Part shown: positions 18,101 to 27,125 of the stretch, piece after piece
Layout: each line of letters opens with the position of its first letter
Numbering within the stretch: the stretch's first letter is position 1
DNA from: Thiorhodococcus mannitoliphagus
GTDB lineage: Bacteria > Pseudomonadota > Gammaproteobacteria > Chromatiales > Chromatiaceae
Assembly (NCBI RefSeq): GCF_010915725.1
Contig: NZ_JAAIJR010000027.1
Span: forward strand, 1 to 53,303
Reading direction: 5' to 3'
DNA: 53,303 nt
The notes under the pieces: generated by a model
Databases searched by the model: none
Seen by the model: only the letters and a program-made list of their open reading frames with translations
What the model was told of the DNA's origin: nothing
Translations under genes and position numbers: made by a program

Positions 18101-20007
18101 GACCCTTTCCTCGTCTTGGCCTTCTTCGGTTCGGGCGTTTCACTCGCGATCACGGCGGCTGGCGCCGAACGTTTGAGCAGCCACCAGGTGAGGCCCAAGA
18201 TGATGCCCAGGAGGAGATTGCCACCCAGTACATAGCTGCTCAGAAGTAGCCACTGGATTGGGGGTTTGGGGGACTCTCCCGTGCGCTCAGTGGTCGCGGG
18301 CGCGGGAAAATCCAAGTTGAGTTCATGCGGCTTGGGGCGGAAGACGACGCTGTCGTCCCTGAGCGTGGTGGCAATCAACTGGCCCTTGATGACATAGTGT
18401 CCGGGCTCTTGGACTGGGACCTTGATGCCGAGGGGAAGCTGCGCCGACTCGGGAATCTCCACCACGGAACTGCTACCGCCGGGGGCCGTGATCTGCAGGT
18501 AGCCGAGTAGGCTCTCAGGCTTGATCAGGTCCGGCTCGCCTGTGATCCGCATCTTGATCCGTGCGATTGGGTCCTCCGGCGACGGCAATTGCTGGTCGTA
18601 ATCGACCGCGATCGGAGCACCAGAGACCTTGATGCGCTTGACGGTCTGACGCTGAAAGGTACCGCCGTCGATGACAAGCTTGAGTTCATAGCTACCGGTC
18701 CCGAGTGCTTGGGTGTCGAGCTTGGTGGCAAAGTGGCCGCTTTGCGCGTCGAGCGCCATCTGCAGCGTAGCGGGCAGTGCGGGACCTTTGTCTGCCGGCT
18801 CGGAGGCTGCGTCTGGGGCGGGTGCGTCATGCTCACCGGCCTCGCGCGCGGGCGCCTGCCCTTCTTGGTCGGGAGTCGATTCCACAGGGCGGTCGAGCGG
18901 TGAGATCTCCGCCGTTGCGGTCAGTACCTTGAGCAGGTCCTCGCGTGTGACGGGCTGACCATGATCCGTCAGCCAAACTTCAATCTCGGGCTTCTCGCCC
19001 TCGCTCAGTGCGCTCGGCAACTGTGCCGCTGCGATTTGCAGGTCCGTGACCACGACGACCCGATTGTCCGGGTCCTCGACACCCTTGAGCCGCCAGGTGC
19101 CGGCCTCGGGATCCTTGATGGTGATGAGGTCGTAGCCGGGCTCGGTGCGCCAGGTGATGGTGTCGGCGTGCTGCTTTGCGGAGAGACGCTCGCGGCTCGG
19201 TGAGATCAGTGCGGTGTCGGCGCCCTCGGCGCGAAAGGCGAGCACCGTCAGCTCCGAGACTTGGTCGTCGATCTCGAAGCGGTTGCCCTTGATCGGCACC
19301 GTCGTTGGCTCGGCCGTCTGCTCGAGCATGTGAAGAAAGATCCGCTGGAGTGCGTCGGCATTTTGTGCGGTCTCCAGCCAGCCGCCGGTCTCTTTGGTCA
19401 AGAGTCGCATCAATGCCATGTCGACATTGCTTGAGAGTCCGACTGCGTGCACCTTGACCCCCATGCCCTTGAGCCGCTCGAGCTGCTCGCCCAAGATGCG
19501 CTCTCTGGAGGCGGCGTCCGCCGTGTCATCCTTGGAGACGTCGACTAAGCCGTCGGTCAAGAGCACCAAATGTCGCTCGTCGTCGGCGCCGGCAGGCGCG
19601 TCCCAGCCGCGCGTTCCGGTCGCAATCGCCTGCTCGATATCGGTGAGCAGGCCGCGCGAGTGGATGCGTGTGAGTCGCTCGCCTGTCTTGCGTTTCCATG
19701 CCTTGTCGACGGTCCCTGGTGGCGCCAAGACCTCCGTCTTTTCGGCGAAGAGCCAGACGCCGGCCTTCGCACCTTCGGGAAGCAGCTCATTGACGAGCCG
19801 CAGGGCAGGGACCCGCAGGTTCTCGGGATCGTTCTTGCGCATGCTGCCCGAGACGTCGATCAGCATCCGGACATCGGTCGCTGCAGAGAGGTCGCACGCG
19901 GTGAGCGCGAGAAGCACAATGATGACAAGTCGAGTCACAACGCCAGAGATGGGCTTGGAGTCCGTCATGGCCTGTGTGACGGCGGCCTGCGCAGGATCTT
20001 GAGTCAT
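18097..20007 (-). CDS. Membrane-anchored von Willebrand factor A protein (TIGR03503-like)
   Basis: A 636-residue envelope protein. An N-terminal hydrophobic export segment (LVIIVLLALTAC) is followed by a vWA domain with the metal-dependent adhesion motif DVSGSM at 51-56 and later TDGLVD. Then come about 250 residues of beta-rich repeats and a C-terminal membrane helix (SSYVLGGNLLLGIILGLTWW) with a basic cytoplasmic tail. LTAC at about 35-38 fits a lipobox, and Asp at +2 would favour inner-membrane retention. It resembles the TIGR03503 group of gammaproteobacterial proteins of unknown function. The start is uncertain (M1 or M14). It lies 12 bases after the histidine kinase and overlaps the next gene by four. 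Confidence 0.8.
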   Translation of the reverse strand: MTQDPAQAAVTQAMTDSKPISGVVTRLVIIVLLALTACDLSAATDVRMLIDVSGSMRKNDPENLRVPALRLVNELLPEGAKAGVWLFAEKTEVLAPPGTVDKAWKRKTGERLTRIHSRGLLTDIEQAIATGTRGWDAPAGADDERHLVLLTDGLVDVSKDDTADAASRERILGEQLERLKGMGVKVHAVGLSSNVDMALMRLLTKETGGWLETAQNADALQRIFLHMLEQTAEPTTVPIKGNRFEIDDQVSELTVLAFRAEGADTALISPSRERLSAKQHADTITWRTEPGYDLITIKDPEAGTWRLKGVEDPDNRVVVVTDLQIAAAQLPSALSEGEKPEIEVWLTDHGQPVTREDLLKVLTATAEISPLDRPVESTPDQEGQAPAREAGEHDAPAPDAASEPADKGPALPATLQMALDAQSGHFATKLDTQALGTGSYELKLVIDGGTFQRQTVKRIKVSGAPIAVDYDQQLPSPEDPIARIKMRITGEPDLIKPESLLGYLQITAPGGSSSVVEIPESAQLPLGIKVPVQEPGHYVIKGQLIATTLRDDSVVFRPKPHELNLDFPAPATTERTGESPKPPIQWLLLSSYVLGGNLLLGIILGLTWWLLKRSAPAAVIASETPEPKKAKTRKGS

Positions 20008-20019
20008 GATGGGTGCGGG

Positions 20020-20694
20020 CTAGGGCAGCCAGAGTTCGAAGCAGCCGCCGGGTAGGCGATGGCCATTCTTGAGTTCGATGCGTCCGCGCTTGCCGTTGTT
20101 CTGGTGGAGTTCGGCGATGCTCGTGGCGAAGAAGAGGCCCAGCTGCGTTCGGCCTGGCGCTTGCGATTCCTGCGGCTGCTTGGCCATGTTCTTCAGCAGT
20201 CCGGACAGTGAGTCGGGAAAGCCGCCGCCATCGTCCTCGACGCGAATCACCAGATAGCCGTCTTCTTCTGTTGCGTTGACCTGGATCTCGGTCTTGGCGT
20301 AGCGGTGTGCGTTGCCGATGGTGCTGTCGAGGACGCTGCGGATGAGATCGGCATCGAAATAGCCGTTCAGGTCCGGATCGCAGTCGGAGCTCAGCTGGAT
20401 GTTCAAGGACTCGCAGAGGGCGGAGTTGTTGGCGATGACCTCGTCGAGGAAATCCTCCAGATTTTGCTCGGCGACGCGCGCGGCGAGCTGCTGGTTGCCG
20501 ATCTTGTAGAGCGTGAGCAGTTGGATGAGGTTGTTGTTGGCGCGCTGTGCTTCATGCTGCAGCAGACTGGCCTGGCGCACATCGGCAATCTTGTTGTTAG
20601 GATCGTTGACCAGCTCGTCGACGCTGCTCAGGATAAGCCCGAGCGAGTTCTTGATGTCGTGGATCGAGGAGGCGAGGATGTCGGAAAAGTCCAT
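20020..20694 (-). CDS. Short soluble sensor histidine kinase
   Basis: A 224-residue kinase with no membrane or input domain. The phospho-acceptor box SSIHDIKNSLG places His at residue 12, right at the N-terminus. The ATPase domain has an N-box-like GNAHRYAK (Asn 128), a G1 box DDGGGFP (154-160) and a G2-like TQLGLFFA. Upstream in-frame sequence reads into the preceding gene, so ATG 20692-20694 is chosen. It follows the response regulator-TPR gene by 17 bases. With no sensor of its own, it probably takes its signal from a partner protein, perhaps the vWA protein encoded next. Confidence 0.85.
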   Translation of the reverse strand: MDFSDILASSIHDIKNSLGLILSSVDELVNDPNNKIADVRQASLLQHEAQRANNNLIQLLTLYKIGNQQLAARVAEQNLEDFLDEVIANNSALCESLNIQLSSDCDPDLNGYFDADLIRSVLDSTIGNAHRYAKTEIQVNATEEDGYLVIRVEDDGGGFPDSLSGLLKNMAKQPQESQAPGRTQLGLFFATSIAELHQNNGKRGRIELKNGHRLPGGCFELWLP

Positions 20695-20711
20695 GCGTCT
20701 TGCCCTCGTTG

Positions 20712-22331
20712 TCAGGAGGCTCCGGTTGCTAGCTGGCGCAGGCGGGAGATGACATCGCCGAGACGCCAATCGTTTGGATCCAAGTCTCTAACGCGCTCGA
20801 TGAAGTGCCTGACCGCAGTGATGTCATCGGCGGTCGCACCCATGCTCTCCATCTTCATGATGATGGCCTTGGCGGCGTTGAGGTTGATTGTCTTGTTGCC
20901 CGGCATCTCGTCTGCCGCGCCGCTCAGCAACTGAATGGCGGCTTCGAACTGGCCTTGCTTGATGAGACGCACGCCCTCGTTGTTGGTCTTGACCACCGCC
21001 TGCTGGATCTCACGGATGGCGGTCTCCGCGTCATAGTCCAGGTCGGCGTCTCGGCAGACCTGGACCACCTCCATCAGCAGCTCCTCCTCGTCGTGATTGT
21101 TGGCGATCGCTTCGTGGATGAGCTTCTCGGCCTTCTTCTGCTCGCCAAGCTGCGCGTAGGTCTTGGCCATCTCAAGCGTCACCTTGGAGGAGTGACGCGT
21201 TGTGGCCATCTGCTGCATGCTCTCCTCGGCCGCTTTCAAGGCTGCGGCGGCGCCTTCCATGTCGCCCTGATCCTTTTTGACGGTGGCGGTCGCCGTTGCG
21301 GCATAGAGTTCGGCCTCCTGACCGTTAGCGAAGGTCTTGCCGATGTCAGCGACGACCTTGAGGGCTTCGGCGTGCTTGCCGTTCGCGGATTTGGATTTGG
21401 CCAAGCCGGCGAAGAGCGATGGGTGATTGAGGACCGAGTGCTTGGCCAGGGCGACGGCGCGGCCGAAGGCGAGTTCCGCGTCGTGGGTGTTGCCATTGCT
21501 CAGCGCAAGCTCACCGAGGAGCTGCTGGCGGGGCAGGCCCCTTGGGGATAGCCGGGCGGCGCTCTGTATCGTCTTTTCGGCCGCGGTGAACTGCTTGAGC
21601 GCGGTCTGTGTCTTGGCCAGCCAGTCGTAGGCCGCGATCATATTCGCATCCAGGCCGACGATATGCTCGAAGACCTCCTGCGCAAGCGGGTATTTCTTCT
21701 GCCAGAAATAGACCTTGCCGAGCCCGAGTCTCGCCCAGGGGAGGTCGCGCGCGCCGAGCACGTCCTCGAAGATCTTCTTGGCCTCCTCATAACGCTTGGC
21801 CGTCAGCAGGATGTCGGTCTTGGTGCGAATGAGTTCGGAGAGATTCTTCGGCTTGGCGGCGATCAGGCGGTCTAGCTCGGAGATTGCGGCCGCATAGTCC
21901 TTGGCGATTAGGGCCTTGTTGACCTCGGCGAGGTTCGCCTTTGCCGCAAACAGCTTGGTCAGCCGGGTGCGCAGCAGCTCTTTGGTGAAGGGCTTGGCGA
22001 GGTAGCTGTCCGGCGAATACTCAATGGCGCTCATGACCATTTCGCGGGTGTTCTCCGCAGTGATCATGATGAAGATGGTATTGACCCCGATGAGTTGCCG
22101 GTGACGCGCCTCCTCGAGCACCTGTTGCCCGTCCTTGCCTGGGCCGAGGTTATAGTCGCATAGGATGACGTCGAAGCTCGTACGGGTGAGCTGGGCGATG
22201 GCTTCTTGACCATCTCGCGCCTGCTCGAGCGTGCTCACGCCGAGCGAGCGCAGCAGATGCCTGATCGCCGAGCGCATATCCGGGAAATCGTCGACGACCA
22301 AGAAGGATTTGTCCGAAAAGTCGTTCGCCAT
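20712..22331 (-). CDS. Response regulator with TPR output domain
   Basis: A 539-residue two-component output protein. The receiver domain (about 1-125) has acidic pair DD 14-15, phospho-acceptor Asp 59 (ILCDYNLG) and conserved Lys 113 (LAKPF). The remainder is tetratricopeptide-like helical repeats (about 140-500), with repeats visible around LAEVNKALIAKDYAAAISEL and KKAEKLIHEAIANNHDEEEL. There is no DNA-binding or enzymatic domain, so its output is most likely protein-protein binding. The start at 22331 has GGAG nine bases upstream. It is the first gene of a four-gene unit on this strand, with the kinase directly behind it. Confidence 0.9.
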   Translation of the reverse strand: MANDFSDKSFLVVDDFPDMRSAIRHLLRSLGVSTLEQARDGQEAIAQLTRTSFDVILCDYNLGPGKDGQQVLEEARHRQLIGVNTIFIMITAENTREMVMSAIEYSPDSYLAKPFTKELLRTRLTKLFAAKANLAEVNKALIAKDYAAAISELDRLIAAKPKNLSELIRTKTDILLTAKRYEEAKKIFEDVLGARDLPWARLGLGKVYFWQKKYPLAQEVFEHIVGLDANMIAAYDWLAKTQTALKQFTAAEKTIQSAARLSPRGLPRQQLLGELALSNGNTHDAELAFGRAVALAKHSVLNHPSLFAGLAKSKSANGKHAEALKVVADIGKTFANGQEAELYAATATATVKKDQGDMEGAAAALKAAEESMQQMATTRHSSKVTLEMAKTYAQLGEQKKAEKLIHEAIANNHDEEELLMEVVQVCRDADLDYDAETAIREIQQAVVKTNNEGVRLIKQGQFEAAIQLLSGAADEMPGNKTINLNAAKAIIMKMESMGATADDITAVRHFIERVRDLDPNDWRLGDVISRLRQLATGAS

Positions 22332-22529
22332 AGGACTGGGCTCCAGGTGCTTTGCACTGGTGGCTGTGCATTCCCGTTGCATTGCCGTCGGGCCGCAGCT
22401 GGGCAGATTTTCGCCCCTAGGCCCCAAGATCGAACAACCTTATCGTGTTCTGAAGGGCCCTGCCTGGCACTCGATTCAGCCTAGAGCTTCTTTGCCCTGG
22501 CGCGGCAGCGCGATGGACTCATGCCTCCC

Positions 22530-23813
22530 TTAGGATTCTCGCGCGATGGCACGGTGTCCAATGTCGCGTCGAGAATAGCATTGATCCCAGTGAATCCGAT
22601 CGACGGCTTGATAGGCTAGTGTGTGCGCGGTCGAGATGTCATTTCCGAGAGCTGTGACACAAAGTACGCGACCGCCGCTGGTCACAACCTCTTTACCTTG
22701 GAGTTTCGTTCCGGCATGAAAGACCTTGGCCTCGCTGGCGGGGACCTCATCCAGCCCTGAAATGGGCTTGCCGCTCTCGTAGGCATCAGGATAGCCGCCG
22801 GCTGCCATGACCACCCCAAGGGCGGGGCGCGGATCCCATTCGGCGCTGAGGGTGTCGAGCTGACCCTCGAGCGCGGCGTGGCAGAGCGTGACGAGATCGG
22901 ACTTCAACCGGATCAGCAGCGGCTGGGTCTCTGGGTCGCCCATGCGGCAGTTGAACTCAAGGACCTTGGGCGTGCCGTCCGGCGCGATCATGAGACCGGC
23001 GTAGAGGAAGCCAACATAGGGCAGGCCCTCGCTGGCGAGTCCGCGCACGGTCGGCTCCATGACCTCGCGCATGATGCGGTCGTGGATCTCGGGTGTGACC
23101 ACGGGTGCCGGCGAATAGGCGCCCATGCCGCCAGTGTTGGGTCCAAGATCGCCGTCGTCACGGGCCTTGTGATCCTGGGATGAGGCCAATGGCAGGATGG
23201 TGTGGCCATCGACCATGGCGATGAAGCTTGCCTCTTCGCCGGTCAGGAATTCTTCGATGACGACGCGCGCTCCGGCCTGGCCGAAACGACCGGCGCCGAG
23301 CATGTCGCGCACCGCTTTCTCGGCGATCGCGAGGTCGTTGGCGAGGATGACGCCCTTACCAGCGGCCAGGCCATCGGCCTTGACGACGATGGGTGCGCCG
23401 ACCTGGCGGAGATACTCCAGAGCGGGCTCGATGTCCGTGAATACCCCATAGGCGGCCGTAGGAATCTCGTGGCGGGCGAGGAAGTCCTTGGCAAAGGACT
23501 TGGAGCCCTCAAGCTGAGCCGCCGCCTGGGTCGGGCCGAAGCAGGGCAGTCCGGCGTCCTGGAAGGCATCGACCACGCCGGCGACCAGCGGCACCTCTGG
23601 GCCGACGATGGTCAATTCGATCGACTCTCGGCGCGCAAAGCCCAGCAGTCCGAAGATGTCATCGGCGGCGATGGGGACGTTCTCTAGGCCAGGCTCACGC
23701 GCGGTACCACCGTTTCCGGGCGCGACAAAGACCTTCTCTGCAAGGGGCGATTGGGCGGCTTTCCAGGCGAGCGCGTGCTCGCGTCCACCGCCACCGATGA
23801 TTAAAACCTTCAT
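22530..23813 (-). CDS. purD: Phosphoribosylamine-glycine ligase PurD
   Basis: Second step of de novo purine synthesis: ATP-dependent joining of glycine to phosphoribosylamine. 427 residues, the normal length. N-terminal VLIIGGGGREHALAWK, the ATP-grasp region KADGLAAGKGVILAND, then SSQDHKARDDGDLGPNTGGMG and the metal-binding end LEFNCRMGDPETQPLL are all present. It is on the same strand as purH, but lpxA, a MITE and a dispersed repeat lie between them, so the usual purH-purD operon is interrupted. Confidence 0.97.
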   Translation of the reverse strand: MKVLIIGGGGREHALAWKAAQSPLAEKVFVAPGNGGTAREPGLENVPIAADDIFGLLGFARRESIELTIVGPEVPLVAGVVDAFQDAGLPCFGPTQAAAQLEGSKSFAKDFLARHEIPTAAYGVFTDIEPALEYLRQVGAPIVVKADGLAAGKGVILANDLAIAEKAVRDMLGAGRFGQAGARVVIEEFLTGEEASFIAMVDGHTILPLASSQDHKARDDGDLGPNTGGMGAYSPAPVVTPEIHDRIMREVMEPTVRGLASEGLPYVGFLYAGLMIAPDGTPKVLEFNCRMGDPETQPLLIRLKSDLVTLCHAALEGQLDTLSAEWDPRPALGVVMAAGGYPDAYESGKPISGLDEVPASEAKVFHAGTKLQGKEVVTSGGRVLCVTALGNDISTAHTLAYQAVDRIHWDQCYSRRDIGHRAIARES

Positions 23814-23939
23814 GTAAGTCTCCGCAAGACGCGTCCTAGGAGTCCTTCAGTGCGGGTGGGCGACTGAATGCGCCCCTCCACCCGTCCATCGGGGCCTCGA
23901 CGATGATTTTCAGACGGCCTCTTAGCTAGGATGTAGGGT

Positions 23940-24098
23940 GATTTCTGTCAAAGTGTATCCCCGCTGACGACTTGTCTCGAGGCCCGTCTTGCGCGTCGCA
24001 GCGGCGGTCACAGCGCCCGGTGATGCTCCCGCCGCTGCTCCTTGACGGCAAACCTCGGTCCGGCGCCATCAGGTCTGAGCTTTTCCGACAACCGCCTA
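23940..24098 (+). repeat. Dispersed ~150-bp repeat, copy 1
   Basis: Begins GATTTCTGTCAAAG and aligns by eye to 46091-46235 with small gaps, sharing TCTCGAGGCCCG, CGGCGATG/CGGTGATG, CTCCTTGA, TCCGGCGCCA and TTTTCCG. It is non-coding in both places. It occupies the middle of a 401-base gene-free stretch between purD and the LpxA-like gene (23814-24214), in which nothing else was recognised. Confidence 0.65.
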
Positions 24099-24214
24099 AG
24101 GGGATAAGAGGTCGCGGATTATAGTCCGCACCAGCGGGCGCGGTCGCGATCCTTCCGGCCTGGGGCCGTCTCGGTGAGTCGCCTCAAGAACTGGGCGCGG
24201 GAATCCGACGGCGG

Positions 24215-24991
24215 CTAGCCGAAGGAGATCAAGCCGCGCTGGCTCGTCCGGACAAATGCCAGGATCTCGTCTGTCTCTGGTCCCGGGTAGTCGCGCTGGG
24301 CGCTCGAGAGGGCTTCGTCGCGCGGCAGTCCGGACTTGAACAGCAGGCGGTAGACCGCTTTGATCCGGCTGCGTTGCGCCTGCGAGAAACCGTTGCGTCT
24401 CAAACCCACCACGTTGAGGCCGAGCATGCGGGCGCGGTGGCCGTCTGCCAGGGCAAAGGGCGGCACGTCCTGAGGGACGCCGGTCACTCCCGCAATCATG
24501 GCGTAGGCGCCGATGCGACAGAATTGATGCACGGCGACCTGGCCGGACACAAAGCAGTGATGCGCGACCTCGACATGACCGGCGAGGGTTGCCGTGTTGG
24601 CGAAGATGTTGTGATCGCCAACGATGCAATCGTGCCCCGCGTGCGAGAAGGCCATCCAGTAATTGTGGCTGCCGATCCGCGTACCTTCCTCGGACTTGAC
24701 CCCGCAGCTGATGTTGACGCCTTCCTTGAAATGGTTGTGGTCGCCAATGGTCAGGGGCCTGGCCTTGTCTGGCGTGAAGGTCAGATCCTGCGGCTCGGAG
24801 CCCAGGGTGACGCCGTGACAGACCCGGTTGTTGGCGCCCATGCGGGTGTTGGCGTAGATGCGCACGCAGCTCTCGATGCGGCACCCCTCGCCGATCACGG
24901 CACCGGCCTCGACGATCGAGTAGGGGCCGATGCTGACGGACGGGTGGACGGACGCACCGTCCTCAATGATGGCGGTCGGGTGGATCTTCAT
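24215..24991 (-). CDS. lpxA: LpxA-family UDP-GlcNAc acyltransferase (stand-alone paralogue)
   Basis: First enzyme of lipid A synthesis: transfers a 3-hydroxyacyl chain from ACP to the glucosamine nucleotide. 258 residues (E. coli 262) with left-handed beta-helix hexapeptides throughout. Catalytic-region [14 protein letters not shown] keeps the key His, and the substrate-binding [12 protein letters not shown] is present. It differs from canonical LpxA in the segment before the active site ([18 protein letters not shown] instead of a HRGT-type loop). It stands alone between purine genes, not in the usual lpxD-fabZ-lpxA-lpxB cluster. A second, canonical copy elsewhere in the genome is likely but not visible. 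Confidence 0.88.
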   Translation of the reverse strand: MKIHPTAIIEDGASVHPSVSIGPYSIVEAGAVIGEGCRIESCVRIYANTRMGANNRVCHGVTLGSEPQDLTFTPDKARPLTIGDHNHFKEGVNISCGVKSEEGTRIGSHNYWMAFSHAGHDCIVGDHNIFANTATLAGHVEVAHHCFVSGQVAVHQFCRIGAYAMIAGVTGVPQDVPPFALADGHRARMLGLNVVGLRRNGFSQAQRSRIKAVYRLLFKSGLPRDEALSSAQRDYPGPETDEILAFVRTSQRGLISFG

Positions 24992-25011
24992 TCTTTAGCC
25001 GATCACCTAAG

Positions 25012-25109
25012 CAAAGTCTCCATCAACAACTTCCCCCCTTTCGCAAAGGGGGGCCAGGGGGGATTTCGGACGGGATCGCTCACATCGGGAAACAATTGAT
25101 GGACGCTCT
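25012..25109 (+). mobile_element. MITE family 1, copy A (98 bp)
   Basis: Flanked on both sides by CTAAG (25007-25011 and 25110-25114). The ends are inverted: AAAGTCTCCATCAA at the left, TTGATGGACGCTCT at the right. The centre carries a palindrome made of C6-TTT and AAA-G6 around CG, followed by GGATTTCGG and CATCGGGAAA. It has no coding capacity. It sits between lpxA and purH and could act as a terminator or separate their transcription. Related copies are at 50712, 50814 and 52158. Confidence 0.8.
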
Positions 25110-25192
25110 CTAAGGATGGGCAGAGCCCCTGTGATGAGGTTCATCCGAAGCGCGAGCCTTCTACGGGCGTGCCCATCCTGCCGAGCGTCATC

Positions 25193-26752
25193 TCAATGCC
25201 TAAAGTGCCGCATGCCGGTGAAGACCATGGCGATACCGTGCTCATTGGCGGCGGCGATGACTTCCTCGTCACGCATGGAGCCGCCTGGCTGGATGACGGC
25301 GGTGATGCCGGCCTCGGCGGCCTGGTCGATGCCGTCGCGGAAGGGGAAGAAGGCGTCCGAGGCCATGACCGAACCCACGACGGCGAGGTCCGCCTGTTCG
25401 GCCTTGATGCGGGCGATGCGCGCCGAGTTGACCCGGCTCATCTGTCCGGCGCCGACGCCAATGGTCATGCGGTCGCGACCGTAGACGATGGCATTGGACT
25501 TGACGAACTTGGCCACGCGCCAGGTGAATAGCAGGTCTTCCAGCTCCTTGTCCGAGGGTGCGCGGTCGGTGACGACGCGGGTCTCATTGCTGAGCTGCAA
25601 GTCGGCGTCCTGGACCAGCAGTCCACCGTTGACGCGCTTGAAGTCGAGCCGGTGGATGGCCTCGCTCGCCCAGTCTCCGCACTCCAGCAGGCGGACATTC
25701 TTTTTCGCGGCAACTGCCTCGACGGCGGTCTGCGAGACCTTGGGGGCGATGATGACCTCGACGAACTGACGCGCGACGATGGCGCTGGCGGTCTCGCCGT
25801 CGAGCTCGCCGTTGAAGGCGATGATGCCGCCGAAGGCCGATTCGGGATCCGTGCTGTAGGCGCGGTCATAGGCCTCGAGCAGGCTGCTTCCGAGCGCGAC
25901 GCCGCAGGGATTGGCGTGCTTGACGATGACGCAGGCCGGCGCCTCGTCGAACTGTTTGACGCATTCCACTGCGGCGTCCGTGTCGGCGATGTTGTTGTAG
26001 GACAGCTCTTTGCCTTGCAGCTGCCGTGCAGTGGCGATGCCGGCCTCTTCGATCTGGTGCTCGACGAAGAAGGCGGCCTTCTGATGCGGGTTCTCGCCGT
26101 AGCGCATGGACTGGCTGCGCTTGAGCTGCAGGCTCAGGGTGCGCGGGAAGTCGGCTGGTCCATCGGCCTGAGCACGCGCGCCCAGATAGTTGGCGATGGC
26201 GCCGTCATAGCGCGCGGTGTGCTCGAAGGCCTTGGCCGCGAGATCGAACCTGGTGGCATCGCTGACGCCGCCATCGGCCTTGATCTCTTCGGACACGCGG
26301 CCATAGTCGGCCGCGTCCACCACCACGGTGACGCTGGCGTGGTTCTTGGCGGCGGCCCGCAGCAGGGTGGGCCCGCCGATGTCGATGTTCTCGATGGCGG
26401 TGGCGAGGTCGCAGTCGGGCTTCGCCACCGTGGCCTCGAAGGGGTAGAGATTGACCACCACCAGATCGATGGCGGCGATGTCGTTGTCGGCCATCACCTG
26501 GTCGTCGACACCGCGGCGGCCGAGGATGCCGCCGTGGATACGCGGATGCAGCGTCTTGACGCGGCCGTCCATCATCTCCGGGAAGCCGGTGTGCTCGGAG
26601 ACCTCGGTCACCGCGATGCCGCTCTCGGTGAGCAGTCGGGCGGTGCCGCCGGTGGAGAGGATCTCGACGCCGTGCTCGGCGAGCTGGCGGGCGAAGTCGA
26701 CCAGACCGGTCTTGTCTGAGACGCTGATGAGGGCGCGTTGAATGGCTTGCAT
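25193..26752 (-). CDS. purH: Bifunctional AICAR formyltransferase/IMP cyclohydrolase PurH
   Basis: Last two steps of de novo IMP synthesis. 519 residues. An N-terminal MGS-like cyclohydrolase domain ([44 protein letters not shown]) is followed by the transformylase domain with [11 protein letters not shown] and the late [26 protein letters not shown] and [12 protein letters not shown] motifs. Full length. It is preceded on the same strand by fis and dusB, the common gammaproteobacterial fis-purH order. Confidence 0.98.
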   Translation of the reverse strand: MQAIQRALISVSDKTGLVDFARQLAEHGVEILSTGGTARLLTESGIAVTEVSEHTGFPEMMDGRVKTLHPRIHGGILGRRGVDDQVMADNDIAAIDLVVVNLYPFEATVAKPDCDLATAIENIDIGGPTLLRAAAKNHASVTVVVDAADYGRVSEEIKADGGVSDATRFDLAAKAFEHTARYDGAIANYLGARAQADGPADFPRTLSLQLKRSQSMRYGENPHQKAAFFVEHQIEEAGIATARQLQGKELSYNNIADTDAAVECVKQFDEAPACVIVKHANPCGVALGSSLLEAYDRAYSTDPESAFGGIIAFNGELDGETASAIVARQFVEVIIAPKVSQTAVEAVAAKKNVRLLECGDWASEAIHRLDFKRVNGGLLVQDADLQLSNETRVVTDRAPSDKELEDLLFTWRVAKFVKSNAIVYGRDRMTIGVGAGQMSRVNSARIARIKAEQADLAVVGSVMASDAFFPFRDGIDQAAEAGITAVIQPGGSMRDEEVIAAANEHGIAMVFTGMRHFRH

Positions 26753-26822
26753 CGGGGGGATATCCGGATCTCGATTTTAGGGTCTAAGTGAGGCGTCGGG
26801 TCTCTTGAAGCACGGGACGCGG

Positions 26823-27125
26823 CTAACGCTCGATCCCGTAGTCGCTGAGTCGCTTGCGCAGGGTGTTACGGGTCATGCCGAGTATCTTGGCGGCGTGGCT
26901 GAGGTTGCCCTTAGTGTGCTCTAGAACCGTTTCGAACAGCGGGCGCTCGACCTCTTCCATCACCAGGCGGTAGAGCCCCTTGATCTCATGATCGGCCATA
27001 TTCTCGAGGTAGGACCCGAGCGCTTCCCGAACGCATTTGCTCAGCGGGTCGGTACGGTCGGCATCGCTGATCGTTAGCCCCGTTGCCGCCGTTTTTGGTG
27101 CTTGCCGCGCAGCTTCGGCTCTCAT
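26823..27125 (-). CDS. fis: DNA-binding protein Fis
   Basis: Nucleoid-associated DNA-bending factor that regulates stable RNA and other growth-phase genes. 100 residues (E. coli 98). The C-terminal helix-turn-helix reads LSHAAKILGMTRNTLRKRLS (about 75-94), and the central dimer helices contain YRLVMEEVERPLFETVLEHT. The start ATG overlaps the dusB stop by four bases, the typical dusB-fis arrangement in which Fis controls its own operon. Confidence 0.95.
   Translation of the reverse strand: MRAEAARQAPKTAATGLTISDADRTDPLSKCVREALGSYLENMADHEIKGLYRLVMEEVERPLFETVLEHTKGNLSHAAKILGMTRNTLRKRLSDYGIER

Noticed and set aside
25652-26719. Long open frame antisense to purH
   Set aside because: Shadow of purH with no recognisable domains.
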